Shown piece by piece: positions 1 through 4,731 of a stretch of 14,295 bases of DNA (positions are counted from its first letter, which is position 1; each line of letters opens with the position of its first letter). The translations under genes were made by a program, and so were the position numbers. The stretch lies in contig CANQQF010000030.1 of NCBI GenBank assembly GCA_947625985.1, forward strand, positions 1 through 14,295, written 5' to 3'. Below the pieces are notes generated by a model. The model saw nothing but the letters and a program-made list of their open reading frames with translations, searched no databases and was not told the DNA's origin. The stretch is from an uncultured Clostridia bacterium (GTDB lineage Bacteria > Bacillota_A > Clostridia > TANB77 > CAG-508).

Positions 1-361
1 AAATGTTCAAGTATCGGCTATCTGCGTTGATATAACAGAAAATGCACACTAAACTCTTAGTCAATCGGACACTAAGCCGTCCGTTTTAGTAATACACTTC
101 CAGAAACCTTTTCTACACTTGGTAGATAGGTAATTTGTGTTAGAATAAGATTTGCACTTATTATGACAATAACATACTATTACTGGCATTACGAACTCAC
201 CTTCCCTTTATCAGAGGGCTGTTATCATCTACTTTGCGTCTACTATTAAGTAGGCTTATTATTCCATACTTTTTACCAAACTAAGTACTTTAGCTTGTCT
301 ATTCCACCACTAACACATATATTTCACAGCCCTTTAACTATATCTACATAGTTAGTAGCTG
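1..361 (-). ncRNA. Candidate large structured RNA, probably incomplete at the window edge
   Basis: This gene-free stretch follows the last gene of the left operon and is richer in G and C than its neighbours. It is packed with inverted repeats. ACTAAG (71-76) pairs with CTTAGT (56-61) while CGGAC (66-70) pairs with GTCCG (79-83), an interleaved H-type pseudoknot, and both are enclosed by ACTAAA/TTTAGT (48-53/85-90). Further hairpins are 106-131 (ACCT/AGGT around CTAC/GTAG), 144-162 (AATAAG/CTTATT) and 240-253 (CTACT/AGTAG). A perfect 8-bp stem, AGGGCTGT/ACAGCCCT (215-222/326-333), competes with a hairpin at 327-361 and with CCCT/AGGG (204-218). The strand is inferred from the flanking genes. 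Phages of Bacillota can carry large ornate RNAs (ROOL, GOLLD), but I cannot assign a class. A 42-codon open frame (61-189) inside it is probably incidental. Confidence 0.5.
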
Positions 362-368
362 TTGAAAA

Positions 369-587
369 CTATTCTTCTTTTTCTAATTCTTTATTTACTA
401 ACTTATCTATAACTTTATCCATCTTGTCTGCTACTCTTTTTTCAAGATAATCTGGTTCTTTGTGAATAATATCTCTTATAATAAAACAAAGCTTAAAAAA
501 GATAAATAATCCCCAAATTATCCAATATGCTGTTCCCATATTTAATGCTTGTCCTATCATAAATAGCATTATTGCTAGCCAAATCAT
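369..587 (-). CDS. Small two-helix membrane protein
   Basis: This encodes 72 residues. Residues 1-20 and about 22-38 are hydrophobic and likely form one hairpin or two short membrane helices. The remaining 34 residues are charged (Lys, Glu, Asp) and helical, probably a cytoplasmic coiled tail. The ATG has a good Shine-Dalgarno site (TAGGAGGT, 6 bases away) formed partly by the stop region of the preceding gene. It is the last gene of the left minus-strand operon, directly before the structured RNA. The size and topology are compatible with a holin-like or accessory phage membrane protein, but no lysis genes are next to it and I do not recognise the family. Confidence 0.75.
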   Translation of the reverse strand: MIWLAIMLFMIGQALNMGTAYWIIWGLFIFFKLCFIIRDIIHKEPDYLEKRVADKMDKVIDKLVNKELEKEE

Positions 588-598
588 ACTAATACCTC

Positions 599-892
599 CT
601 ACAATATTTTAATAAATTTTCCATAAGCAAGAGCAACTTGATGTTCTATTAAACAACCTCTTGCATTTTCCCAACCTTTCATAAATACTAAACCATCTAC
701 TTTTCCTATTGCTTCTATTGACTTTGATAGATAATAAATAGAAGTATCACAATCTTTTGGTGGTTCTTCTGCAAATATTGTATCTATTACTTCATATCCT
801 TGTTCTTCTAATCTTGCACCAATTTCTGCTCTTTCTTTTCTTATTTGCTCTGTTGTTTTACCATTCATTGGCTGACTAATCATTATTTTCAT
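599..892 (-). CDS. DUF4406 protein (nucleoside 2-deoxyribosyltransferase-like fold)
   Basis: This encodes 97 residues, a typical length for the family. The N-terminus carries the hallmark ISQPMNGKT after a short beta strand. It is followed by a helix with conserved Arg and Glu, a VDGLVFMKGW strand, and the C-terminal pattern ARGCLIEHQVALAYG. These are features of DUF4406, a Rossmann-like family related to nucleoside 2-deoxyribosyltransferases that is common in phages of Bacillota. The natural substrate is unknown; a role in nucleotide salvage or modification is inferred from the fold only. The ATG directly abuts the stop of the preceding gene, with AAGGAGA just upstream, so translation is probably coupled. 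Confidence 0.85.
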   Translation of the reverse strand: MKIMISQPMNGKTTEQIRKERAEIGARLEEQGYEVIDTIFAEEPPKDCDTSIYYLSKSIEAIGKVDGLVFMKGWENARGCLIEHQVALAYGKFIKIL

Positions 893-1132
893 TTACTTCT
901 CCTTTTCAGTTTGTCTTATTTTTTCTATATATTTCTCTGCTAATTCTTTCCTTTTTTGATAATATTCCATAACTACATCAATAGATTTTTCATTTTCAAA
1001 ATCTTCTATTTCTTTTTGTAATCTTTTCTCTCTCATAGCAATAGACACTAGCAATGTCGCCATATCTTCTGTCATTTTATCTTCATCAAAGTTATCTCCA
1101 TCACCATATTTACTTAAAAACTCGCTCTCCAT
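893..1132 (-). CDS. Small acidic coiled-coil phage protein
   Basis: This encodes 79 residues from an ATG preceded by GGGAGGTG at ideal spacing. A GTG ten codons upstream is open in frame but lacks a ribosome site and lies inside the overlapping gene, so I reject it. Residues 12-28 are acidic and Met-rich. From about residue 30 the protein is a long charged helix rich in Glu and Lys, likely a coiled coil. The start overlaps the end of the zinc-ribbon gene by 23 bases in another frame, which indicates translational coupling. I do not recognise a domain. Confidence 0.75.
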   Translation of the reverse strand: MESEFLSKYGDGDNFDEDKMTEDMATLLVSIAMREKRLQKEIEDFENEKSIDVVMEYYQKRKELAEKYIEKIRQTEKEK

Positions 1133-1289
1133 ATCTACACCTCCCTCTATACCAAGCACCACATTTTTCTTTTTGGCACTCTTGATTTTGATAATATTCT
1201 GATGTTATATGACCTGTTTCTATGTTATCTATGTTATATTGAATTACTGTTGCTTGTGTATATATCTTCTGACAATATGGACAAAACAT
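1110..1289 (-). CDS. Zinc-ribbon miniprotein
   Basis: This encodes 59 residues. CPYC at residues 3-6 and a second cluster at 38-51 (Cys38, Cys43, Cys51, with CGAWYRGRC) give a four-to-five cysteine zinc-binding pattern seen in many small phage proteins of Clostridia. The linker ATVIQY after the first knuckle fits the same group. The start has a near-perfect Shine-Dalgarno site (AGGAGGA) four bases before the ATG. The 3' end runs into the next gene in another frame. It probably binds zinc and perhaps nucleic acid or a host protein; the partner is unknown. Confidence 0.8.
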   Translation of the reverse strand: MFCPYCQKIYTQATVIQYNIDNIETGHITSEYYQNQECQKEKCGAWYRGRCRYGERVFK

Positions 1290-1298
1290 ATCTTCCTC

Positions 1299-1598
1299 CT
1301 ATATCATTCCTAATAATGTTCTGTACTCTTTACTTACTGTTTCCTCTTTGTAATCACATTTCCTTAATTCACTAGGCTTATAATCGAATTTCTCGCCATC
1401 AAGAAATTTTAAACTAACTACATTGTCTTTTTTCTTATAGTCCATACCTACTACAACTGCTTTTTGCCCTATGTATTTATCATAGCATTTATATTCACTT
1501 TCATTTTTTAATACTTCTACTAAATCTCCTCTTTCGAATTTTCCTTCATTCTTTATAAAATTCATAATTCTTCCTAACTTTGTTTTATATAATTTCAT
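1299..1598 (-). CDS. Small SH3-like beta-barrel protein
   Basis: This encodes 99 residues. The central part (about 22-80) has the alternating pattern of a small beta barrel: GDLVEVL, then IGQKAVVVGMD, then VVSLKFLDGEKFDY and PSELRKC. This resembles SH3-like or KOW-like modules found in phage proteins of this size. The first ATG is supported by GAAGGAGTG, which is formed by the end of the preceding RepL-like gene. A second Met at residue 12 lacks its own ribosome site. The function is unknown; a nucleic-acid or protein-binding adaptor is plausible. Confidence 0.7.
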   Translation of the reverse strand: MKLYKTKLGRIMNFIKNEGKFERGDLVEVLKNESEYKCYDKYIGQKAVVVGMDYKKKDNVVSLKFLDGEKFDYKPSELRKCDYKEETVSKEYRTLLGMI

Positions 1599-1603
1599 CT
1601 AAT

Positions 1604-2157
1604 TCACTCCTTCAAATCCTTCCATTTTACATTATTCATCGTTCTTATTTTATAGTTTTTGAACATTATCTTTAATACCTTGTTATACTTATTTCCTTTG
1701 TTAAATATCCAAGGATTTACAAAATATTGTACATTTTTACTGTTAGTTCCTTTATAAATTATGTCTTTTTCTTTTAAGCTCTGCAAAACTCCTGATAATT
1801 TTCCTTTGCTTATTCCTGAAATTTCCATCATTTTTTCGAAACTTAATTCCACATTGTTTCCACTTTTTAAACAACAATCTTCAAAGCCCACATAAGGAGC
1901 TACAGAAAATAGAAATACTTTCTCATAAGGTTCTAATTCTTTCATAATCAGCTTTATTTCTTCTACATTGCCTTTAAAATAGCTTTTTATTGGAATTATG
2001 TTATATTTTTTACTATCTTCCTTCTTCTTTTCTTCATCATTTTGCTTTTTTGCTTTCAATGCTTCAATTTGTTTTTCTGTTCTTATTGTTAAATAAACAG
2101 TTTCCCCATCAACTATTCTTTCTCCTGTGTTTTTATCTGTTATTAGTAAATTGTCAT
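1604..2157 (-). pseudogene. RepL-like winged-helix protein with a broken or non-standard start
   Basis: The reading frame encodes a winged-helix protein. A helix-turn-helix lies in the region ISGISKGKLSGVLQSL, and the end VNPWIFNKGNKYNKVL...NNVKWKDL resembles the C-terminus of firmicute RepL-type replication/maintenance proteins. Their usual role is binding element DNA to control replication or transcription. The first standard start in frame is a TTG at 2059 with no ribosome site. Yet the 31 codons before it are clearly protein-like (NLLITDKNTGERIVDG and so on) and reach back to 2152. The only ATG there (2157-2155), just after the preceding stop, is out of frame by one base; one extra A would restore it. 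This is either a one-base deletion, a sequence error or unusual initiation. Whether the protein is made is uncertain. Confidence 0.6.
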
Positions 2158-2162
2158 ATCTC

Positions 2163-2453
2163 CTATTTATCTTCCTCCAGCAATTGCTCTAATACATCTA
2201 TTTCTATTTGCAAGCAATTTTTCCTATAGTTGTCATTTCCATTTTCTATCTGTTGTAATTTTTGTTTTTTATACTTTAGTTTATCTTCTATTTTCTTTTT
2301 AGGCACTGAATCTTCTAATTCATTTAATATTGTTTCTATAGCTATTGCTTTTTGTTCTGCTTTATCATCTGCATAAATTGCCCCTTTTAATAATCCTCTT
2401 ATCAAGTTATTTTGCATTTCTTTTAGTATTTTTTTACTTTTATCTAATTCCAT
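2163..2453 (-). CDS. Small helical phage protein, MELxxA...NELE family
   Basis: This encodes 96 residues, charged and helical throughout. It starts with an amphipathic helix and has a segment AIETILNELEDSVPKKKIEDKL that closely parallels AMEIVLYTLQNSIPKDEIEKLI in the gene at 8123-8368. Both end in an acidic LLEEDK/LLEDK tail, so the two are paralogues or members of one phage family. ATG with GGAGGG at good spacing. It is the first gene after the leader of the left operon and is followed immediately by the RepL-like gene. The function is unknown. Confidence 0.75.
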   Translation of the reverse strand: MELDKSKKILKEMQNNLIRGLLKGAIYADDKAEQKAIAIETILNELEDSVPKKKIEDKLKYKKQKLQQIENGNDNYRKNCLQIEIDVLEQLLEEDK

Positions 2454-2469
2454 ATTCCCTCCTAAAAGT

Positions 2470-2640
2470 GTTCGCTTTTTCTACTTTTTATTGGTTATAT
2501 CCTTACTCTATCAACAGTTTGCAAATGTTCGGTTCATGTGGTGAACCTGTGAATTTCCTCGCTACACTTACGCTCTCTAAGCTTTGAACCCTATTTTTTA
2601 GAATTTGGACACTCTATATATAGAGAAATTCCTTCGAAGA
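2470..2640 (-). other. Structured leader of the left operon
   Basis: This is a gene-free leader between the attenuator-like hairpin and the first gene. It contains several inverted repeats: CTCTATATATAGAG (2612-2625, perfect 14-base palindrome), a near-palindrome around TTCGAA just upstream on the minus strand, and GGTTCA/TGAACC with a five-base loop near 2530-2550. Short repeats of TGTTCG-type sequence occur near 2470 and 2528. The stretch is richer in G and C than the surrounding DNA. It could be a cis-acting antitermination or regulatory RNA; I recognise no known riboswitch. Confidence 0.35.
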
Positions 2641-2651
2641 ATTTTCCATAA

Positions 2652-2710
2652 ATAACAAAAAGAGCAATGCAAATAAATCTGACTTGTTAGATCAGTTATC
2701 TACATTGCTC
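2652..2710 (-). terminator. Intrinsic terminator or attenuator in the left operon leader
   Basis: GAGCAATG (2662-2669) and CATTGCTC (2703-2710) form a perfect 8-bp stem. The loop contains a smaller CTGA/TCAG stem. On the minus strand the stem is followed by TTTTTGTT. It lies about 30 bases after the predicted start of transcription. An upstream copy of the arm (GAGC on plus, 2719-2722) could pair with 2707-2710 and prevent the terminator from forming, a typical attenuator arrangement. Without read-through, the promoter would give a short RNA of roughly 80 bases. Confidence 0.6.
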
Positions 2711-2743
2711 AATTTCTAGAGCTTCTCCTATTAAATTATAATT

Positions 2744-2772
2744 ATATTATCATAAATTTTAGCACTTGTCAA
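2744..2772 (-). promoter_or_regulatory. Strong sigma-A promoter of the left operon
   Basis: On the minus strand a perfect TTGACA (2772-2767) is separated by 17 bases from TAATAT (2749-2744). Transcription would start near 2737 and run into the attenuator-like hairpin and then the left operon. The -35 box lies inside the CIRCE-like palindrome. Confidence 0.7.
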
Positions 2773-2785
2773 GCAAGAGTGCTAA
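2759..2785. promoter_or_regulatory. CIRCE-like operator (HrcA binding site)
   Basis: TTAGCACTT, nine bases, GAGTGCTAA. The CIRCE consensus is TTAGCACTC-N9-GAGTGCTAA, so 17 of 18 defined bases match and the spacer is exact. CIRCE is the operator of HrcA, the repressor of the groESL and dnaK heat-shock operons in Bacillota. Here it covers the -35 box of the left operon promoter, a position suited to repression. Finding it before phage-type genes and not chaperone genes is unusual. Confidence 0.75.
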
Positions 2786-3218
2786 TTTTTTTTTGAATTT
2801 TTTATTAAATTAGTAAATACACTTATATCAACGCTTTTAAGATTGACAATGATAAAATTGGAATGGAAGATCATATAAAAGTAGTCAGGTGATAAACCCT
2901 TTTTGATTTTTACGGTTATTTGTGGAGGTAACAACAGCCCCCTGCCTTCTCCATAATATAGGGGTGGGGGTGGCTTATTATTGCATATATGACTTATTAG
3001 ACCATATTTGTACATGCTAAAACACAGTTATATCAAGCATTATACAAATATACAATAAAAAAGTAATGCAATAATTAATGCAATAAGTTTTTATTGTTAA
3101 TTCCTACTATTTTTGTAGGATATACAAAAACATAAAAGGGTTATATTCACATCTATAAAAACAATCATATGTACAAAAACAATTATATAAATAATCATAT
3201 ATATAATACTATAAGCTA
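2786..3218. other. Non-coding AT-rich region with small repeats and a G-tract patch
   Basis: I see no supported gene. A 77-codon open frame on the minus strand (2782-3015) has no ribosome site and an odd proline-rich composition. Notable pieces are a GC-rich patch at about 2935-2974 with C-tracts followed by GGGGTGGGGGTGG, a direct repeat TAATGCAATAA (twice, about 3063-3085) and an inverted repeat TCCTAC/GTAGGA (3102-3107/3115-3120). The GC patch might be the remnant of another element. Confidence 0.3.
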
Positions 3219-3289
3219 TATACTATATACAAATACTATATATACTCTATACTATATATATATCATATATACTATACCCTGCTATATAC
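3219..3289 (+). repeat. Directional TATAC array
   Basis: TATAC occurs seven times in 71 bases (at 3219, 3226, 3241, 3248, 3268, 3273 and 3285), all in the same orientation, with no GTATA on this strand. The region is almost purely A and T apart from the C of each motif. The same pentamer marks the promoters around the ribbon-helix-helix gene. It could be a binding array (partition site, operator array) or a melting region of an origin. Base composition alone could produce some of these copies. Confidence 0.4.
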
Positions 3290-3346
3290 GCAATATAACA
3301 CAATTACCATCTATTTATGGATAGTTGAAAGAATAAAATATATACC

Positions 3347-3462
3347 ATCAACGGAACGATAGTGTAGTTGATAGCATATGAACATATGCGGTTATATTGC
3401 TTCTATGCTCTGCTTATATTATACTAGTATTCTAGCGAATATTATCAATTAAAAATTGATAA
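3347..3462. other. Cluster of palindromes, candidate origin or transfer site
   Basis: Four inverted repeats lie within 116 non-coding bases: ATCAAC/GTTGAT (3347-3352/3367-3372), GCATAT/ATATGC (3374-3379/3384-3389), the palindrome ATACTAGTAT (3421-3430) and TTATCAATT/AATTGATAA with a three-base loop (3442-3462). A GC-richer tract with two CG dinucleotide clusters follows at 3465-3478. Such clusters are common at plasmid single-strand or double-strand origins and at oriT, but no replication initiator or relaxase is adjacent, so the role is unproven. Confidence 0.35.
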
Positions 3463-3501
3463 CCTACGGCGTCCGCATGAAAAAAACTATGTTGACATAT
3501 G

Positions 3502-3531
3502 TTGACAATTGTAATTACTGTATAGTATAAT
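3502..3531 (+). promoter_or_regulatory. Promoter of the antisense RNA
   Basis: Perfect TTGACA (3502-3507) and perfect TATAAT (3526-3531) with an 18-base spacer. A second TTGACA lies ten bases upstream. Transcription would start near 3538 and run towards the small membrane protein gene on the opposite strand. Confidence 0.7.
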
Positions 3532-3564
3532 AAATATAGCAATAAGAAAAGTAATATTGCATAT

Positions 3565-3601
3565 AATAAAAAAGAAGAAAGAGCATAGGGCTCAATCTTC
3601 T
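3565..3601 (-). terminator. Terminator of the small membrane protein mRNA
   Basis: On the minus strand AGAAGA/TCTTCT (3573-3578/3596-3601) and GAGC/GCTC (3581-3584/3590-3593) form a stem with a symmetric AA internal loop, followed by a T-run into TTTTTTATTA. The stop codon TGA of the shifted frame lies within the stem, so the mRNA ends very soon after the gene. Confidence 0.65.
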
Positions 3602-3757
3602 ATATCATTAGTTTTTGGGGTTGCCTTAGTGGGTGCGACCTCAATTTTTTTATTGTCTATTTTTATTATGTACTTAAATATCCCAGCAATACCGCACAAG
3701 CACAGCACTACATAGAATAATGAAACCAACACCTACGAGCAGTAAAAACCAATCCAT
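3592..3757 (-). CDS. Type I toxin-like small membrane protein, needs a +1 frameshift for full length
   Basis: From the ATG at 3757, with GGGGTG six bases upstream, the frame encodes MDWFLLLVGVGFIILCSAV, a single membrane helix, and stops at 3674 after 27 residues. At the codon CGG (residue 22) a +1 shift (GTG C GGT) continues into GIAGIFKYIIKIDNKK and a polar tail ending TKATPKTNDIED, with a stop at 3592-3594. The fused product would be 55 residues. Its size, one membrane helix, short basic stretch and polar tail suit type I toxins such as TxpA or BsrG. It has its own promoter, a 5' hairpin, a terminator and a convergent antisense RNA. An upstream ATG (3775) is in frame but lacks a ribosome site. 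It could instead be a harmless phage membrane peptide or a gene broken by one base. Confidence 0.55.
3617..3651 (+). terminator. Intrinsic terminator of the antisense RNA
   Basis: GGGGTTGC (3617-3624) pairs with GCGACCTC (3635-3642) over 8 bp including two G-U wobbles, followed by AATTTTTTT. The wobbles pair only in plus-strand RNA and would be A-C mismatches on the other strand. That argues the hairpin serves the plus-strand transcript even though it overlaps the coding tail of the opposite gene. Confidence 0.7.
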
Positions 3758-3785
3758 ACGCTTCACCCCTTTCATGTAGTAGTTT

Positions 3786-3813
3786 TCTAGTATTGTATTA
3801 CTACAATACCAGA
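3786..3813 (-). promoter_or_regulatory. 5' UTR hairpin of the small membrane protein mRNA
   Basis: GTATTGTA and TACAATAC with a four-base loop, extendable with one G-U pair to about 12 bp, lie roughly 17 bases before the ribosome site. Its loop-spanning core, TTGTATTACTACAA on the plus strand (3793-3806), recurs exactly in the leader of the translocase operon (4283-4296), so the two RNAs are complementary over 14 bases. Confidence 0.5.
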
Positions 3814-3860
3814 AGATACAACACGAGGTAATAAGGGCGAAGCAAACTAACGATATACTT

Positions 3861-3889
3861 ACTATACCACTATACTAAAACAAAGTCAA
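3861..3889 (-). promoter_or_regulatory. Promoter of the small membrane protein gene
   Basis: On the minus strand TTGACT (3889-3884), 17 bases, TATAGT (3866-3861), with an expected start near 3854 and a leader of about 95 bases. Three TATAC motifs (plus-strand positions 3854, 3863, 3871), spaced 8-9 bases apart, overlap the -10 region and start site. The same pentamer marks the two nearby plus-strand promoters. Confidence 0.55.
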
Positions 3890-3934
3890 TGTAACAATTG
3901 GCTTTATTTTTTTCACTTTTTCATATAAAAACGC

Positions 3935-3963
3935 TTGACAGTATACATATACTTTGGTATAAT
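3935..3963 (+). promoter_or_regulatory. Promoter and operator of the ribbon-helix-helix gene
   Basis: Perfect TTGACA (3935-3940), 17 bases, perfect TATAAT (3958-3963). The spacer begins with GTATACATATAC, an inverted repeat of GTATA with a two-base gap (3941-3952), and another TATAC follows at 3965. This is a classical position for autoregulation by a small dimeric repressor. Confidence 0.75.
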
Positions 3964-3992
3964 ATATACATATTAAGAAAGGAGTTGATAAT

Positions 3993-4166
3993 ATGCCACT
4001 AACCCCAGCAGAAAAGCATAAAAACAGACTAAAAACGCATAAACAATATAATGCTTATATCCCTTTATACATAGCAAATCCATTTGATGAGAAGTTAAAG
4101 AAAAATAAATTAAATTTTACCGAATGGCTAAAAGAAAACATGGAAAAATACTTGAAAAAAAATTAA
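3993..4166 (+). CDS. Ribbon-helix-helix (CopG/Arc-like) DNA-binding protein
   Basis: This encodes 57 residues. After a basic N-terminal stretch comes a short beta strand (YNAYIPLYI, residues 19-27), then helix A (about 30-39), a turn, and helix B (NFTEWLKENMEKYLKK). This is the order and length of ribbon-helix-helix repressors such as CopG, Arc or plasmid antitoxins, which bind palindromic operators as dimers. ATG with AAAGGAG at correct spacing. It stands alone behind its own promoter, divergent from the toxin-like gene and upstream of a second, nearly identical promoter. An all-AT inverted repeat at the stop codon might be a weak terminator. It probably represses its own promoter and perhaps the two neighbours through GTATA/TATAC half-sites; this is inference. 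Confidence 0.7.
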   Translation: MPLTPAEKHKNRLKTHKQYNAYIPLYIANPFDEKLKKNKLNFTEWLKENMEKYLKKN

Positions 4167-4185
4167 AAATTTTTTATAAAAAGTA

Positions 4186-4214
4186 TTGACAGTATATACA
4201 TACTATGTTATAAT
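4186..4214 (+). promoter_or_regulatory. Promoter of the translocase operon
   Basis: Perfect TTGACA (4186-4191), 17 bases, perfect TATAAT (4209-4214). The spacer starts GTATATACATAC, closely matching the operator-like GTATACATATAC in the promoter of the ribbon-helix-helix gene. Both promoters share TTGACAGTATA. Transcription should start near 4221. Confidence 0.75.
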
Positions 4215-4220
4215 ATAATC

Positions 4221-4471
4221 AAGTTAAGGGAAAGAGTAAAAAACAAGTTGTAATGGTGTTATTGGAAAAGTAGAAAAAGCCCTTGTATTACTACAAAGAC
4301 CTTAACAAAAAAAATATAAGAGTTCAAGAAGTTCGCACCTTCTCAAACTCCAACAAATAATAAAATAAAATACCTACCACGACATTATTATTTTACTACT
4401 CTATTTATATTTTAGAATAAAAGTTGGAATTTGTCAAGTGTAGTTTCTGGAAACTCAGGAAGGAGGAAATT
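4221..4471 (+). promoter_or_regulatory. Long structured leader of the translocase operon
   Basis: About 250 non-coding bases precede the first gene. GTTAAGG (4223-4229) and CCTTAAC (4300-4306) can close a large domain that contains TTGTATTACTACAA (4283-4296), complementary to the toxin-like mRNA leader. Next is a regular hairpin at 4320-4350: GAGTT/AACTC, a CA/CA internal loop, AGAAG/CTTCT and a seven-base loop. A third hairpin AGTTTC/GAAACT (4442-4455) sits just before the ribosome site of the first gene. I recognise no known riboswitch; a copy-control, antisense-target or attenuation leader is possible. Confidence 0.45.
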
Positions 4472-4630
4472 ATGCTTGATATTTTTTATATTGAATATGC
4501 AAATAGTATTAAATTTTTCAAAGACAATGTAAGTTTTGACATGATAAAGAACAATAAAACTTACAAAGCATTTCAAAAAATACTTGATAGCAAAAAATAC
4601 AACTTTGTTAATTTACTAGCACTATCTTAA
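4472..4630 (+). CDS. Small protein of unknown function, first gene of the operon
   Basis: This encodes 52 residues. The start is the ATG preceded by GGAAGGAGG; an upstream ATG at 4424 is in frame but has no ribosome site and lies within the leader hairpin. The protein is mixed hydrophobic and aromatic (DIFYIEYANSIKFF) followed by a Lys-rich helix (YKAFQKILDSKKY). No domain is recognised. A strong GC-rich hairpin follows the stop and may separate its expression from the downstream genes. Confidence 0.6.
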   Translation: MLDIFYIEYANSIKFFKDNVSFDMIKNNKTYKAFQKILDSKKYNFVNLLALS

Positions 4631-4636
4631 GTCAAA

Positions 4637-4666
4637 AATTGGGAGGGTTTCTCCCCTCCCCCAATT
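4637..4666 (+). terminator. Strong GC-rich hairpin between operon genes
   Basis: AATTGGG (4637-4643) pairs with CCCAATT (4660-4666), and AGGG pairs with CCCT inside, leaving a CC bulge. It is by far the most GC-rich hairpin of the island. On the plus strand it is followed by ATAAAATAAG, not a T-run, so it may be an attenuator or RNA-stabilising structure. On the minus strand it is followed by AATTTTTG and could terminate transcripts coming from the right. Confidence 0.4.
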
Positions 4667-4731
4667 ATAAAATAAGTCAAACAAAACCTTGAAAGGACTT
4701 TGTAAAATAAAGTTTTTAGGAGGAAAAGAAA

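Larger units (their letters stand above)
3538..3651 (+). ncRNA. Candidate antisense RNA (type I antitoxin-like)
   Basis: A consensus promoter and an intrinsic terminator define a transcript of about 114 bases with no coding capacity. It would contain hairpins GCAATA/TATTGC (about 3539-3561), AGAAGA/TCTTCT with inner GAGC/GCTC (3573-3601), and the terminator stem. It overlaps the 3' part of the convergent minus-strand transcript, including the stop codon and tail-coding region, by about 85 bases. This matches the layout of TxpA/RatA-type type I toxin-antitoxin pairs, where the antisense RNA pairs with the 3' end of the toxin mRNA and promotes decay. Confidence 0.6.

Noticed and set aside
61..189. 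42-codon cysteine-rich open frame on the minus strand with a GGTGAG upstream
   Set aside because: It runs through the pseudoknot and several hairpins, which explain the sequence better. No family resemblance; kept only as a note.
215..245. c-di-GMP riboswitch-like ACGCAAAG on the minus strand
   Set aside because: Only this short match; the other conserved blocks of the class are missing.
190..330. tRNA-like stretch (GTGGTGGAATAGACAAGCTAAAG region on the minus strand)
   Set aside because: It recalls a tRNA-Leu D-arm, but no acceptor stem, anticodon arm or T-arm could be assembled.
2059..2061. TTG at 2059 as the true start of the RepL-like gene
   Set aside because: No ribosome site, and 31 clearly protein-like codons precede it in frame.
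2782..3015. 77-codon open frame on the minus strand
   Set aside because: No ribosome site, start inside non-coding DNA, proline run from a C-tract, and its stop overlaps the CIRCE-like site.
4247..4300. Short leader peptide (ATG GTG TTA TTG GAA AAG TAG) in the translocase leader
   Set aside because: Six codons with no ribosome site; no sign of a classical leader-peptide attenuator.
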